Shown: positions 26,691-34,211 of the stretch, piece by piece | Layout of the letters: each line of letters starts with the position of its first letter | How positions within the stretch are numbered: position 1 is the first letter of the stretch | Assembly (NCBI GenBank): GCA_035294725.1 | Contig: DATGKK010000019.1 | Span: 1-64,000 of the forward strand | Source of the DNA: DATGKK01 sp035294725 | GTDB lineage: Bacteria; Actinomycetota; Acidimicrobiia; Acidimicrobiales; Bog-793 | Direction: 5' to 3' | DNA length: 64,000 nucleotides | Notes under the pieces: model-generated | What the model saw: the letters and a program-made list of their open reading frames with translations, nothing else | What the model was told of the DNA's origin: nothing | The model's database searches: none | Translations under genes and position numbers: made by a program

Positions 26691-28091
26691 GTGGTCCCCG
26701 AACGGCTGCGGCCCGTCCTCGAGGCGACGGCGCCGGTGGCCGAGCGTTTCGCGGCCGCCTCCAAGCGCCTGTACCTCGTCGGTGGGACCGTTCGCGACGC
26801 GGTCGCCGGTCGGCCCGGCGGCCTGTCCGATGGCGACGAGGTCGACATCGACCTCACCACCGATGCCAGGCCGGACGAGATCGAGTCGATCGTGGCGCCC
26901 GTCGCGAGCGCAGTCTGGGACCAGGGCCGGCGCTTCGGGACGATCGGCGCCCTAGTCGCCGGCCGCCGGCTCGAGATCACGACGCACCGTGCCGAGGCCT
27001 ACGACCCAGCATCGCGAAAGCCCGAGGTGGTCTTCGGCAACGACATCACCGAGGACCTGGCCCGCCGCGACTTCACGGTCAACGCGATGGCGCTCGAGCT
27101 CCCGGGGCTCGAGCTCGTCGACCCCTACGGCGGCATCGACGACCTGGCCAACCGCCGGCTCCGGACCCCGCTCGACCCCCGCGTCTCCTTCTCGGACGAC
27201 CCGCTGCGGATGATGAGGGCTGCCCGCTTCCTGGCGGGCTACGAGCTGACGCCGGACGAGGCGCTCGTCCACGCTGTCTCGGAGATGCACGAGCGGCTCT
27301 CGATCGTCTCCGCCGAGCGGATACGGGACGAGCTCGACAAGCTCGTTGTCCTCCCCCGACCCTCGGCAGGGCTGTGGTTCCTCGTCCGGACCGGCCTCGC
27401 CGGCGAGTTCCTGCCGGAGCTTCCCGCCCTCGCTCTCGAGCAGGACCCGATCCACCGGCATAAGGACGTGCTCGCCCATACGATCGCCGTCGTCGAGAAG
27501 ACGAGCCCCAAGCGCCTCCTGCGCCTTGCCGCCCTCTTCCATGACGTCGGCAAGCCGAAGACCCGCGCGATCGGCCCGAGCGGCGTCAGCTTCCACCACC
27601 ACGACGTCGTCGGGGCCCGCATGACGCGGGAGCGGATGAAGGCGCTGCGGTACCCGAGCGACGAGATCGAACAGGTAAGCCGCCTCGTCGAGCTCCATCT
27701 CCGCTTCCACACCTACAAGATGGGGTGGACGGACTCAGCCGTGCGCCGCTATGCCCACGATGCGGGGCCGCTCCTCGATCTGCTGAACGAGCTCACGCGC
27801 TCTGACTGCACGACGCGCAACGAGGCGCGGGCGAAGGCCCTCTCGGCCAGGATGGACGAGCTCGAGCGCCGCCTCGGCGAGCTCCGCGAGAAAGAGGAGC
27901 TCGCGGCGATCCGTCCCGAGCTCGACGGCAATGCCGTCATGCGAGAGCTGGGGCTGAGGCCGGGGCCCGAGGTCGGTCGGGCGCTCGCGTTCCTCATGGC
28001 GATCCGGCTCGAGGAAGGCCTCGTCGGCGAGGAGGAGGCCCGCAGGCGGCTGCACGAGTGGTGGGAGTCGGGCCAGCAGCCGGGCTCCTGA
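26691..28091 (+). CDS. pcnA: CCA tRNA nucleotidyltransferase with HD domain
   Basis: A 466-residue class II nucleotidyltransferase. The head motif is LVGGTVRDAVAG with catalytic DIDLTTDA; the RRDFTVNAMAL and DDPLRMMRAARF motifs follow. A C-terminal HD phosphohydrolase domain is present (ALFHDVGKP, then FHHHDVVGA). It adds or repairs the 3' CCA of tRNAs, which is needed here because the tRNA-Ile gene lacks CCA. In M. tuberculosis the equivalent gene (Rv3907c) lies in the same murJ neighbourhood. It starts at GTG 26691. Confidence 0.93.
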   Translation: MVPERLRPVLEATAPVAERFAAASKRLYLVGGTVRDAVAGRPGGLSDGDEVDIDLTTDARPDEIESIVAPVASAVWDQGRRFGTIGALVAGRRLEITTHRAEAYDPASRKPEVVFGNDITEDLARRDFTVNAMALELPGLELVDPYGGIDDLANRRLRTPLDPRVSFSDDPLRMMRAARFLAGYELTPDEALVHAVSEMHERLSIVSAERIRDELDKLVVLPRPSAGLWFLVRTGLAGEFLPELPALALEQDPIHRHKDVLAHTIAVVEKTSPKRLLRLAALFHDVGKPKTRAIGPSGVSFHHHDVVGARMTRERMKALRYPSDEIEQVSRLVELHLRFHTYKMGWTDSAVRRYAHDAGPLLDLLNELTRSDCTTRNEARAKALSARMDELERRLGELREKEELAAIRPELDGNAVMRELGLRPGPEVGRALAFLMAIRLEEGLVGEEEARRRLHEWWESGQQPGS

Positions 28092-28183
28092 TGCGGTGCC
28101 GGCTCGCGACCGGAGAGAGTGCGGCCCCGGCTGGCACAGAGCCCTACCGGGCCGGTCGGCAGCAAAGGGCAGCCGGGGAAGCC

Positions 28184-29275
28184 TCAGGCGGCGCCGGGCT
28201 CTCCGGCGGCGAACCGTTCGACCATCTCACGTGCCTCCTCGTCCCGGTACTGGACGGGGGGTGACTTCATGAAATAGGCCGACGGGCCGTAGAGCGGGCC
28301 GCCGACGTGACGGTCGAGGGCGAGCTTTGCGCAGCGGATGGCGTCGATGATCACGCCAGCCGAGTTCGGCGAGTCCCAGACCTCGAGCTTGAGCTCCAGG
28401 TTGAGCGGGACGTCGCCGAAGTTGCGCCCCTCCATCCGGATGTAGGCCCACTTGCGGTCCTCGAGCCACGGCACGTGGTCGGAAGGACCGATGTGGACGT
28501 TGCGCTCGGCAAGGCCCCGGTCGATCTGGCTCGTCACGGCCTGCGTCTTCGAGATCTTCTTGGACTCGAGCCGGTCGCGCTCGAGCATGTTGCGGAAGTC
28601 CATGTTCCCGCCGACGTTGAGCTGGTAGGTGCGGTCGAGGACCATCCCGCGGTCCTCGAACAGGCGGGTGAGGATCCGGTGGACGATGGTCGAGCCCACC
28701 TGGCTCTTGATGTCGTCGCCGACGATCGGCACGCCGGCCTCCTCGAACCTCTTGGCCCAGGTCGGGTTGCTCGCGATGAAGACGGGGATGGCGTTCACGA
28801 AGGCGACCCGCGCCTCGAGGGCGGCGGCGGCGTAGTGCTGCTGGGCCTCCTCGGAGCCGACCGGGAGGTAGGAGACGAGCACGTCGGCACCGCAGGCGCG
28901 CAGGGCCTCCGCCACGTCGACGGGCTCTGCGGGCGACTCCTCCACCACGTCCCGGTAGTAGCGGCCGAGCCCGTCGAGGGTCGGCCCCCGCAGCACGGTC
29001 ACGCCGAGCTCCGGCACCTCGGCGAAGCGGACGGTGTTGTTGTGGCCGGCGAAGATCGCCTTGCCGAGGTCGAGCCCGACCTTGGCGGCGTCGACGTCGA
29101 AGGCGGCGACGATCTCGACGTCGCCCACGTGGTACCCGCCGAGCACGACGTGCATGAGGCCCGGGACGGGCTCGTTCGGGTCGGCGTCGCGGTAGTACTC
29201 GATCCCCTGCACGAGGGAGCTCGCGCAATTGCCGATGCCAGCGATGGCGACCTTGATGGTGCGGGACTCGGTCAT
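28184..29275 (-). CDS. ino1: Inositol-3-phosphate synthase
   Basis: A 363-residue myo-inositol-1-phosphate synthase of the short actinobacterial type. The NAD+ motif [13 protein letters not shown] is at the N-terminus; [16 protein letters not shown] and [11 protein letters not shown] are the catalytic loops. It makes inositol phosphate for phosphatidylinositol and mycothiol-type thiols. I use ATG 29275, which has AAGGAG six bases upstream; the GTG at 29299 overlaps the padR stop. Downstream of a PadR regulator is its conserved place in actinobacteria. Confidence 0.93.
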   Translation of the reverse strand: MTESRTIKVAIAGIGNCASSLVQGIEYYRDADPNEPVPGLMHVVLGGYHVGDVEIVAAFDVDAAKVGLDLGKAIFAGHNNTVRFAEVPELGVTVLRGPTLDGLGRYYRDVVEESPAEPVDVAEALRACGADVLVSYLPVGSEEAQQHYAAAALEARVAFVNAIPVFIASNPTWAKRFEEAGVPIVGDDIKSQVGSTIVHRILTRLFEDRGMVLDRTYQLNVGGNMDFRNMLERDRLESKKISKTQAVTSQIDRGLAERNVHIGPSDHVPWLEDRKWAYIRMEGRNFGDVPLNLELKLEVWDSPNSAGVIIDAIRCAKLALDRHVGGPLYGPSAYFMKSPPVQYRDEEAREMVERFAAGEPGAA

Positions 29276-29295
29276 GACCAGCTCCTTGTCAGTGC

Positions 29296-30006
29296 TCACG
29301 AGACTCCGGTCTCGCTCTCGACGGTGCGGGCGACGGCGCTCTGGGCGCCTCCACCCTTTTCCATTGCGATGAGGGCCTCGATCCAGGCGAGGTCCCGGCT
29401 CAACGACTCCAGCGCGTGATCGGCGACCTGGCGCTGGTAGAGATCGAGCGGAGCAGGGCCGCCCGGGCCGCGCCGGGCGGCGTCGATCCGCTCCTCGAGC
29501 CGGCGGCGCTGCCGCTCCAGGAGGCGCAACCGGCCCTCGCTCGTGAGGTAGCGGGCGAAGGACCAGCGGAGGGCAAAGGAACGGTCGTCACCGGCCCTGT
29601 CGTGGTCGCCCTCGTCGTCGAGCAGCGAGGCGAACATCTGCTCGCCGACCGGCGTCAGCTCGTAGACCTTGCGGCCTCGGGTGCCTGCCGCAGCGTGTGC
29701 CGCCACGCGCGTCCTAGCGGCCGCGCGCGCGGCGAGGCGAGCTCGAAAGGCGGCCTTCTCACCCGAGAGGGAGCCGGTGAGGGGGATGACGTCGGCAGTC
29801 GCCTCGCTGCCGGCCTCCGGCTCAGGGTCGCCCCTTCCCACCTCGCGCACGGCACCAGTCCGCTCCAGCCTGGCCAGCGCGGGGTAGAGGGAACCGTAGG
29901 AGAGGCTGGCGAGGAGACCGGCTCCGCTCCGCAGCCGCTTGCGCAGGTCGTAGCCGTGCATCGGCCGTTCCTTCAGCAGGCCAAGGATCGCCAGCTCCAA
30001 CATCAT
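29296..30006 (-). CDS. PadR family transcriptional regulator
   Basis: A ~236-residue PadR regulator. The N-terminal winged helix is typical ([23 protein letters not shown] ... [18 protein letters not shown]), interrupted in the wing by a ~55-residue Ala/Arg/Gly-rich insertion, and followed by [11 protein letters not shown] and a C-terminal helical dimerisation domain. It is directly upstream of ino1 (20-base gap or overlap by GTG), matching Rv0047c-ino1 in mycobacteria, so it probably controls ino1. A TATAGT element five bases before the ATG suggests a leaderless message. Confidence 0.88.
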   Translation of the reverse strand: MMLELAILGLLKERPMHGYDLRKRLRSGAGLLASLSYGSLYPALARLERTGAVREVGRGDPEPEAGSEATADVIPLTGSLSGEKAAFRARLAARAAARTRVAAHAAAGTRGRKVYELTPVGEQMFASLLDDEGDHDRAGDDRSFALRWSFARYLTSEGRLRLLERQRRRLEERIDAARRGPGGPAPLDLYQRQVADHALESLSRDLAWIEALIAMEKGGGAQSAVARTVESETGVS

Positions 30007-30010
30007 CCGC

Positions 30011-30016
30011 ACTATA
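30011..30016 (-). promoter_or_regulatory. Candidate -10 of padR-ino1
   Basis: Minus-strand TATAGT ends four bases before the ATG at 30006, which would place the transcription start at or next to the start codon. The flanking A+T-rich bases (CGATATGTCGATCTGATAT) include ATAT repeats that could be a PadR operator. Confidence 0.4.
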
Positions 30017-30060
30017 TCAGATCGACATATCGGCGCGATACATCGACGGGTACAGCGAGC

Positions 30061-30487
30061 ATGGTCCCAGGCAACCCGGGTGCAAGCGGGTGGGGCGGCG
30101 AGGTGGGCCCGCGGGCCCGCCCGGCCGCCCCGGATGGCGACGGAGGAAGCACGGCCTCCTCATCGCTCCCGCCCGTGTCGGAGGCCGACCCCGCCGGCGA
30201 GGCGCCGTGGCGACGGTGGGACGGCCACCAGTGGACCGGGTGGGTCCGCCCGAACGAGGCGCACCCGCACCACCCACCGGCTCCCGCCTTGCCTGACCAG
30301 CGGAGCAGGGCCGTCGCCGAGACCATCTCGCGACCGCGGCGGCCCGCCGGTTCGCCCCGACGCACGGGGCACCTTCCTGTTGCGAGGGCTCGCGGTCGGC
30401 TCGGAGGTCCTCCCGTTGCTGGCGTGGGAGGTCGTGACCGTCGCGCTCTACCGGCGCGACGGCTGCCCTTCATCGCAGTGCGGGTGA
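30061..30487 (+). pseudogene. Frame-broken DUF2510-like membrane protein
   Basis: The frame from ATG 30061 encodes a Gly/Pro-rich start and the motif PWRRWDGHQWTGWV (about residues 49-62), which resembles the DUF2510 WDG-x-x-WT motif of actinobacterial membrane proteins. DUF2510 proteins normally have a membrane helix after this motif. No such helix follows in this frame, but one does in the +1 frame at about 30370-30450 (LLRGLAVGSEVLPLLAWEVV), ending at TGA 30487. A frameshift near 30330-30360 would join them. It could be a decayed gene or a sequencing error; the call is tentative. Confidence 0.4.
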
Positions 30488-30697
30488 TCTCGGACGCGAG
30501 CCAGCCCGACGCGGCAGCGCCCGCACCTCACGGGCGCCTTCCCTGCGGCCGAGGCCGGCATCCTCGTCCCCGCTTGCTCACCGCTTCCTCGCGTGAGGGC
30601 AGGTGACCTCGCGACCGGCCAGTTCACACCGGTGAGGGGTCGGCCGGCCCGGGGGTCTCCGCACGGCGGCCGGCCGGTCGCACTACCCTCTGCCTCG

Positions 30698-31120
30698 GTG
30701 CCGGGAGTACGCAGTGGGCCGGAGAGCTACTGGGGGACGGGAGGACCTCCTCGCCCAGGGCGCATCGAGTACCGGCTGATCCGGGAGTCGGTGGTCCGCG
30801 AGTTCCGGCGGGGACGCCTCGGGCGCCCCGACGTGTGTGACGCGCAGCCAGAGCTCCTCCGGGTCGCGCGGAACCTCGGTCGGGAGACCTCCACCTCATG
30901 CCCGATCTGCGAGCAGGCCAACCTCGTCCACGTGTCGTTCGCCTTCGGGCCTCGCCTGCCCCCCCAGGGCCGGGCACTCGCCCAGGGCGACCTCGGCCGG
31001 CTGGGACGGTCGGGCGACGAGCTCGCGTGCTACGTGGTCGAGGTCTGCGTCGAGTGCTCCTGGAACCACCTACTGAGGATGTTCACCGTGGGCGGCGCGT
31101 CGGGCAACCGGGTCCGCTGA
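30698..31120 (+). CDS. DUF5318 family protein
   Basis: A ~140-residue actinobacterial conserved protein of unknown function. It has the DUF5318 pattern: IEYRLIRESVVREFRRGRL, DVCDAQPELLRVA, a CPIC pair, then CVECSWNHLLR. The two Cys pairs about 60 residues apart could bind zinc. Its mycobacterial counterpart (Rv0049) also lies between the padR/ino1 pair and the rpsF operon. The GTG at 30698 starts just before the conserved part; a GTG at 30593 would add 35 low-complexity residues. Confidence 0.8.
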   Translation: MPGVRSGPESYWGTGGPPRPGRIEYRLIRESVVREFRRGRLGRPDVCDAQPELLRVARNLGRETSTSCPICEQANLVHVSFAFGPRLPPQGRALAQGDLGRLGRSGDELACYVVEVCVECSWNHLLRMFTVGGASGNRVR

Positions 31121-31171
31121 GCCACTCGAGCCGCCGGCAGCCGCAACGGCGCTGGACGGATGGAGGCAGAG

Positions 31172-32023
31172 ATGTCAGAGCCGGAGCGCCAGAAGGTGAC
31201 GGCGCCGTGGGTCCGGTCCCGGAAGCGTCGCCAGGGGGCCGACCCGGTCGTGTGGGTCACCGCCTACGACGAGCCCTGGGCTCGCCTCGTCGACCGAGCC
31301 GGCGTCGATGTCATCCTCGTCGGCGACACGCTGGCCGAGATCGTCCTCGGCTACGAGGACACGCTGCACGTGGACGTGGACGTGATGGCGCACCATGTGG
31401 CCGCCGTCGCTCGGGCCCGCCCGAGAGCCCTCGTCGTCGGTGACATGCCGTGGATGAGCTACCACCTCGAGCCGTCCGACGCGGTGCGGAACGCAGCCCG
31501 CCTTGTCCGCGCCGGCGCCGGCGCCGTCAAGCTGGAGGGTGGCCACCAGCGCCTCGGTGCGGTGGAGGCGATCCTGGCAGCGGAGATCCCCGTGATCGGC
31601 CACCTCGGGCTCACCCCGCAGTCCGTCCACGCGATGGGTGGCTACCGGGTGCAGGGCCGGCAGGTGGAGGCGGCCGCGCGGCTCGTCGAGGACGCCCGGC
31701 TCCTCTCCGACGCCGGCTGTACCGCCGTGGTGCTCGAGGGCGTGCCCGACGTGGTCGCCGAGCGGATCACCGCCGAGATCGCAGCACCCACGATCGGGAT
31801 CGGCGCGGGAGCGGCCTGCGACGGCCAGGTGCTCGTCCTCCACGACCTGCTCGGGATGACGGCCAGGACCCCGCCCAAGTTCGTGCGTCGGTACGCCGAC
31901 GTCGGCCAGGTCGTGGTTGACGCTGTGAGCCGGTACTGCGACGACGTGCGCGCGAGCCGCTTTCCTGCCGAGGAGGAGACCTACCACGGCTCCGCCGACC
32001 TCCGGCGCGCGCTCGGGGGCTGA
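31172..32023 (+). CDS. panB: 3-methyl-2-oxobutanoate hydroxymethyltransferase
   Basis: A 283-residue PanB, a TIM-barrel enzyme making ketopantoate in pantothenate and CoA synthesis. Motifs: VTAYDEPWARLVDRAGVD, VGDTLAEIVLGYEDTL (Mg2+ Asp), VKLEGG, GHLGLTPQSVHAMGGYRVQG and the catalytic Glu in VVLEGVP. Start ATG 31172 has GGAGG five bases before it; ATG 31160 is the in-frame alternative. The gene is alone between DUF5318 and rpsF. A 7-bp G+C hairpin at 32102-32121, without a U tract, may end the transcript. Confidence 0.94.
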   Translation: MSEPERQKVTAPWVRSRKRRQGADPVVWVTAYDEPWARLVDRAGVDVILVGDTLAEIVLGYEDTLHVDVDVMAHHVAAVARARPRALVVGDMPWMSYHLEPSDAVRNAARLVRAGAGAVKLEGGHQRLGAVEAILAAEIPVIGHLGLTPQSVHAMGGYRVQGRQVEAAARLVEDARLLSDAGCTAVVLEGVPDVVAERITAEIAAPTIGIGAGAACDGQVLVLHDLLGMTARTPPKFVRRYADVGQVVVDAVSRYCDDVRASRFPAEEETYHGSADLRRALGG

Positions 32024-32247
32024 CGGGCAACGCCCTCCCCGACCGATCGGGAGCGGAGGCCGCCAGCCTCGGGAGAGGGTAGGGTCACGTGGCCGGAGCC
32101 ACGCCGCCGCCTCCGGCGGCGCTGCTCGGTCGGGCCGTCCGTGGCGTCGGCTAGCATGACGGGCTCAGCCCCTATCGATATCTCTTCCCCTGCCCCGCGT
32201 GCCGGGGCCCCGAGCGTGCCGCCGGGTCCGAAGGAGGTGAGGCCGCA

Positions 32248-32601
32248 GTGCGGCCCTACGAAGTCATGATCATCTTCGATGTCGACCTCGAGGAGGCCGA
32301 TATCCGCGAGAAGGTGGAACACGTTCTCGAGACGGTGAAGGGGCGAGGCGGTGTGCCGGGGGCCGTCGAGTATTGGGGACGGCGGACGTTCGCCTACGAG
32401 CTCAAGCACCGGAGCGAGGGCTACTACGTCCTCGTCGAGGCGACGGCAGAGCCGGAGGCGCTCGCCGAGGTGCACCGGCAGCTCGCCCTCGAGGATGCAG
32501 TGCTGCGCCACAAGGTCATCCGCCAGCCCGACGGCCTGGGCGGCCGCAACCGGTCGCGGCCAGCGCCGGCCGAGGCGGCGGCTCCGGCCGAGGCCAGCTG
32601 A
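32248..32601 (+). CDS. rpsF: 30S ribosomal protein bS6
   Basis: A 117-residue bS6 with the family start [15 protein letters not shown] and [21 protein letters not shown]; the last ~20 residues are a disordered Ala/Pro/Glu tail. bS6 binds 16S rRNA next to bS18, encoded two genes on. The GTG start follows AAGGAGGTGAGG, the strongest ribosome binding site of the operon. First gene of rpsF-ssb-rpsR-rplI. Confidence 0.96.
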   Translation: MRPYEVMIIFDVDLEEADIREKVEHVLETVKGRGGVPGAVEYWGRRTFAYELKHRSEGYYVLVEATAEPEALAEVHRQLALEDAVLRHKVIRQPDGLGGRNRSRPAPAEAAAPAEAS

Positions 32602-32618
32602 CGAGACTGGAGACCACG

Positions 32619-33086
32619 ATGTCCAACGGGAACACGATCACCGTGATCGGCAACGTCACGAGAGAGCTCGAGCTGCGCTTCACGCCGAGCGGGCAGCCGA
32701 CGGCGACCTTCGGCCTCGCTGTCAACCGGCGCTGGCAGAACCGGCAGACCCAGGAGTGGGAGGAGACCACCTCCTTTTTCGACATCGTCTGCTGGCGCGA
32801 GCTCGCCGAGAACTCTGCGGCGAGCCTCCACAAGGGGACGCGGGTGATCGTCACCGGCCGCCTCGAGCAGCGGTCCTGGGAGACCCAGGACGGCGAGAAG
32901 CGCTCGAAGATCGAGATCGTCGCCGACGAGATCGGCCCGAGCCTGCGCTGGGCGAGCGCCCAGATCGAGAAGAACGAGCGCCGCGGACCTGCCGAGGGCG
33001 GCCGCCCCTCCGGCGGGTCGTCGAGTCGCCCGGGTGGATCCGAGCCTGCCCCGAGCTACGCGAGCTACGACGAGGAACCGTTCTGA
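32619..33086 (+). CDS. ssb: Single-stranded DNA-binding protein
   Basis: A 155-residue SSB. The OB fold occupies residues 1-110 ([48 protein letters not shown]), followed by a Gly/Ser-rich linker and the acidic protein-binding tip ending in DEEPF. The ATG at 32619 has GGAG seven bases upstream. It ends by overlapping the rpsR start (TGATG). Confidence 0.95.
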   Translation: MSNGNTITVIGNVTRELELRFTPSGQPTATFGLAVNRRWQNRQTQEWEETTSFFDIVCWRELAENSAASLHKGTRVIVTGRLEQRSWETQDGEKRSKIEIVADEIGPSLRWASAQIEKNERRGPAEGGRPSGGSSSRPGGSEPAPSYASYDEEPF

Positions 33087-33541
33087 TGGCGAGGAACAAC
33101 GACCGCGAGCGCTCGACCCGGCGCGCTCCGAAGGAGAACGTCCGGCGCGGGAAGAAGAAGGTCTGCCTGTTCTGCAAGGAGCACATCGATCACGTCGACT
33201 ACAAGGACGTCGTGTTGCTGCGCAAGTACATGTCGGACCGCGGCAAGATCCGTGCGCGCCGGGTCTCCGGCAACTGCGCCCAGCACCAGCGCAAGGTGGC
33301 GCTGGCCATCAAGACGGCGCGGGAGCTCGCGCTGCTGCCCTACACCCAGCGCACGACGAGTGACCGTCCCGGCCCGCGGGGTGCAGGTCGCGGGCGGGGT
33401 GCATCGGCCGACGGCTCCGGTGCGTTCGACGCCGGTCCGGAGGCTGCTCTCGAGGTTGACGAGCTGGAGGACGAGACCTTCGACGACGAAAGTGACGCCG
33501 AGGAGGAGCTCGTGGTAGCGTCGCTGGAGGACGAGTCGTGA
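33086..33541 (+). CDS. rpsR: 30S ribosomal protein bS18 with acidic C-terminal tail
   Basis: The first ~85 residues are a normal zinc-type bS18: [31 protein letters not shown] and [25 protein letters not shown]. The protein then runs on for about 65 residues, first Gly/Arg-rich, then strongly acidic ([18 protein letters not shown]). Most bS18 are 75-90 residues, so this nearly doubles the length. The tail is not a misread frame: its last codons overlap the rplI GTG by four bases and carry the rplI ribosome binding site (GGAGG). Confidence 0.93.
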   Translation: MARNNDRERSTRRAPKENVRRGKKKVCLFCKEHIDHVDYKDVVLLRKYMSDRGKIRARRVSGNCAQHQRKVALAIKTARELALLPYTQRTTSDRPGPRGAGRGRGASADGSGAFDAGPEAALEVDELEDETFDDESDAEEELVVASLEDES

Positions 33542-33984
33542 AAGTCGTCCTCCGAAGTGACCTGGACCGAGTCGGCAAGCGGGGAGATCTCCTCGAGGTG
33601 GCCGACGGCTACGCCCGCAACTACCTGATCCCTCATGGCCTCGCGATCCCGGCCACCGAGGGGATCGAAGCTCAGGCCGCCGCTATGCGGCGGGCCCGCG
33701 ACCTCAAAGATGCCAAGGACAGGGAGGGCGCCGAGGCCGTCGCGCGAAAGCTCGTGCCGATGGTCATCACGATCCCCGCCCGAGCGGGAGCCGAGGGGCG
33801 GCTGTTCGGCTCGGTGACGACGAGCGACGTCGTCGAGGCCGTTCACGAGCAGGCGGGCATCGAGCTCGACCGTCGACGGATCCTCTCGAGCGAGGCGATC
33901 AAGAGCGTCGGGACCCACGAGATCGGGGTGCGCCTCCACCCCGAAGTCCAGTTCCAGATCACCGTCGAGGTCGTGCCGGCCTGA
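33538..33984 (+). CDS. rplI: 50S ribosomal protein bL9
   Basis: A 148-residue bL9: N-terminal rRNA-binding domain with the signature [21 protein letters not shown], a long connecting helix (about 45-75) and a C-terminal domain ([12 protein letters not shown] ... [13 protein letters not shown]). It starts with a GTG overlapping the rpsR stop (GTGA). Last gene of the ribosomal operon. Confidence 0.96.
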   Translation: MKVVLRSDLDRVGKRGDLLEVADGYARNYLIPHGLAIPATEGIEAQAAAMRRARDLKDAKDREGAEAVARKLVPMVITIPARAGAEGRLFGSVTTSDVVEAVHEQAGIELDRRRILSSEAIKSVGTHEIGVRLHPEVQFQITVEVVPA

Positions 33985-34080
33985 GCCGTCGCGGCGCCGG
34001 GGCGGCTGCCCGGCGGTCGCACGAGTCGCCTGATCGCGGGCTGCCGAGGCACGCCCGCCGCGCACCGTGAACGTACTCTC

Positions 34081-34092
34081 GAACACGTGTTC
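34081..34092. promoter_or_regulatory. LexA/SOS-type box upstream of dnaB
   Basis: GAACACGTGTTC is a perfect 12-base palindrome of the form GAAC-N4-GTTC, the core of the Gram-positive and actinobacterial LexA box. The flanks (TCGAAC...GTTCTC) match the extended mycobacterial form with two changes at one end. It lies 120 bases before the dnaB start. Confidence 0.55.
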
Positions 34093-34118
34093 TCACGCGC
34101 GCGCGTCACGCTTTGCGA

Positions 34119-34159
34119 TCGTCCACAGCTGGCCGCCTCTTTCCACATTGGCGTCCACA
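34119..34159. promoter_or_regulatory. Three DnaA-like boxes upstream of dnaB
   Basis: TCGTCCACA (34119-34127), CTTTCCACA (34139-34147) and GCGTCCACA (34151-34159) share the TCCACA core in the same orientation within 41 bases. They lie 53-93 bases before the dnaB ATG, in its likely promoter. Confidence 0.55.
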
Positions 34160-34211
34160 GCTTTCTGGGCCTTTCGATCCCCAGGCCGCTTCGGACAGTG
34201 TGAGGACCGAG

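Noticed and set aside
32080..32095. TCACGTGG near panB as a third parS
   Set aside because: Shares only CACGTG; the outer arms do not match.
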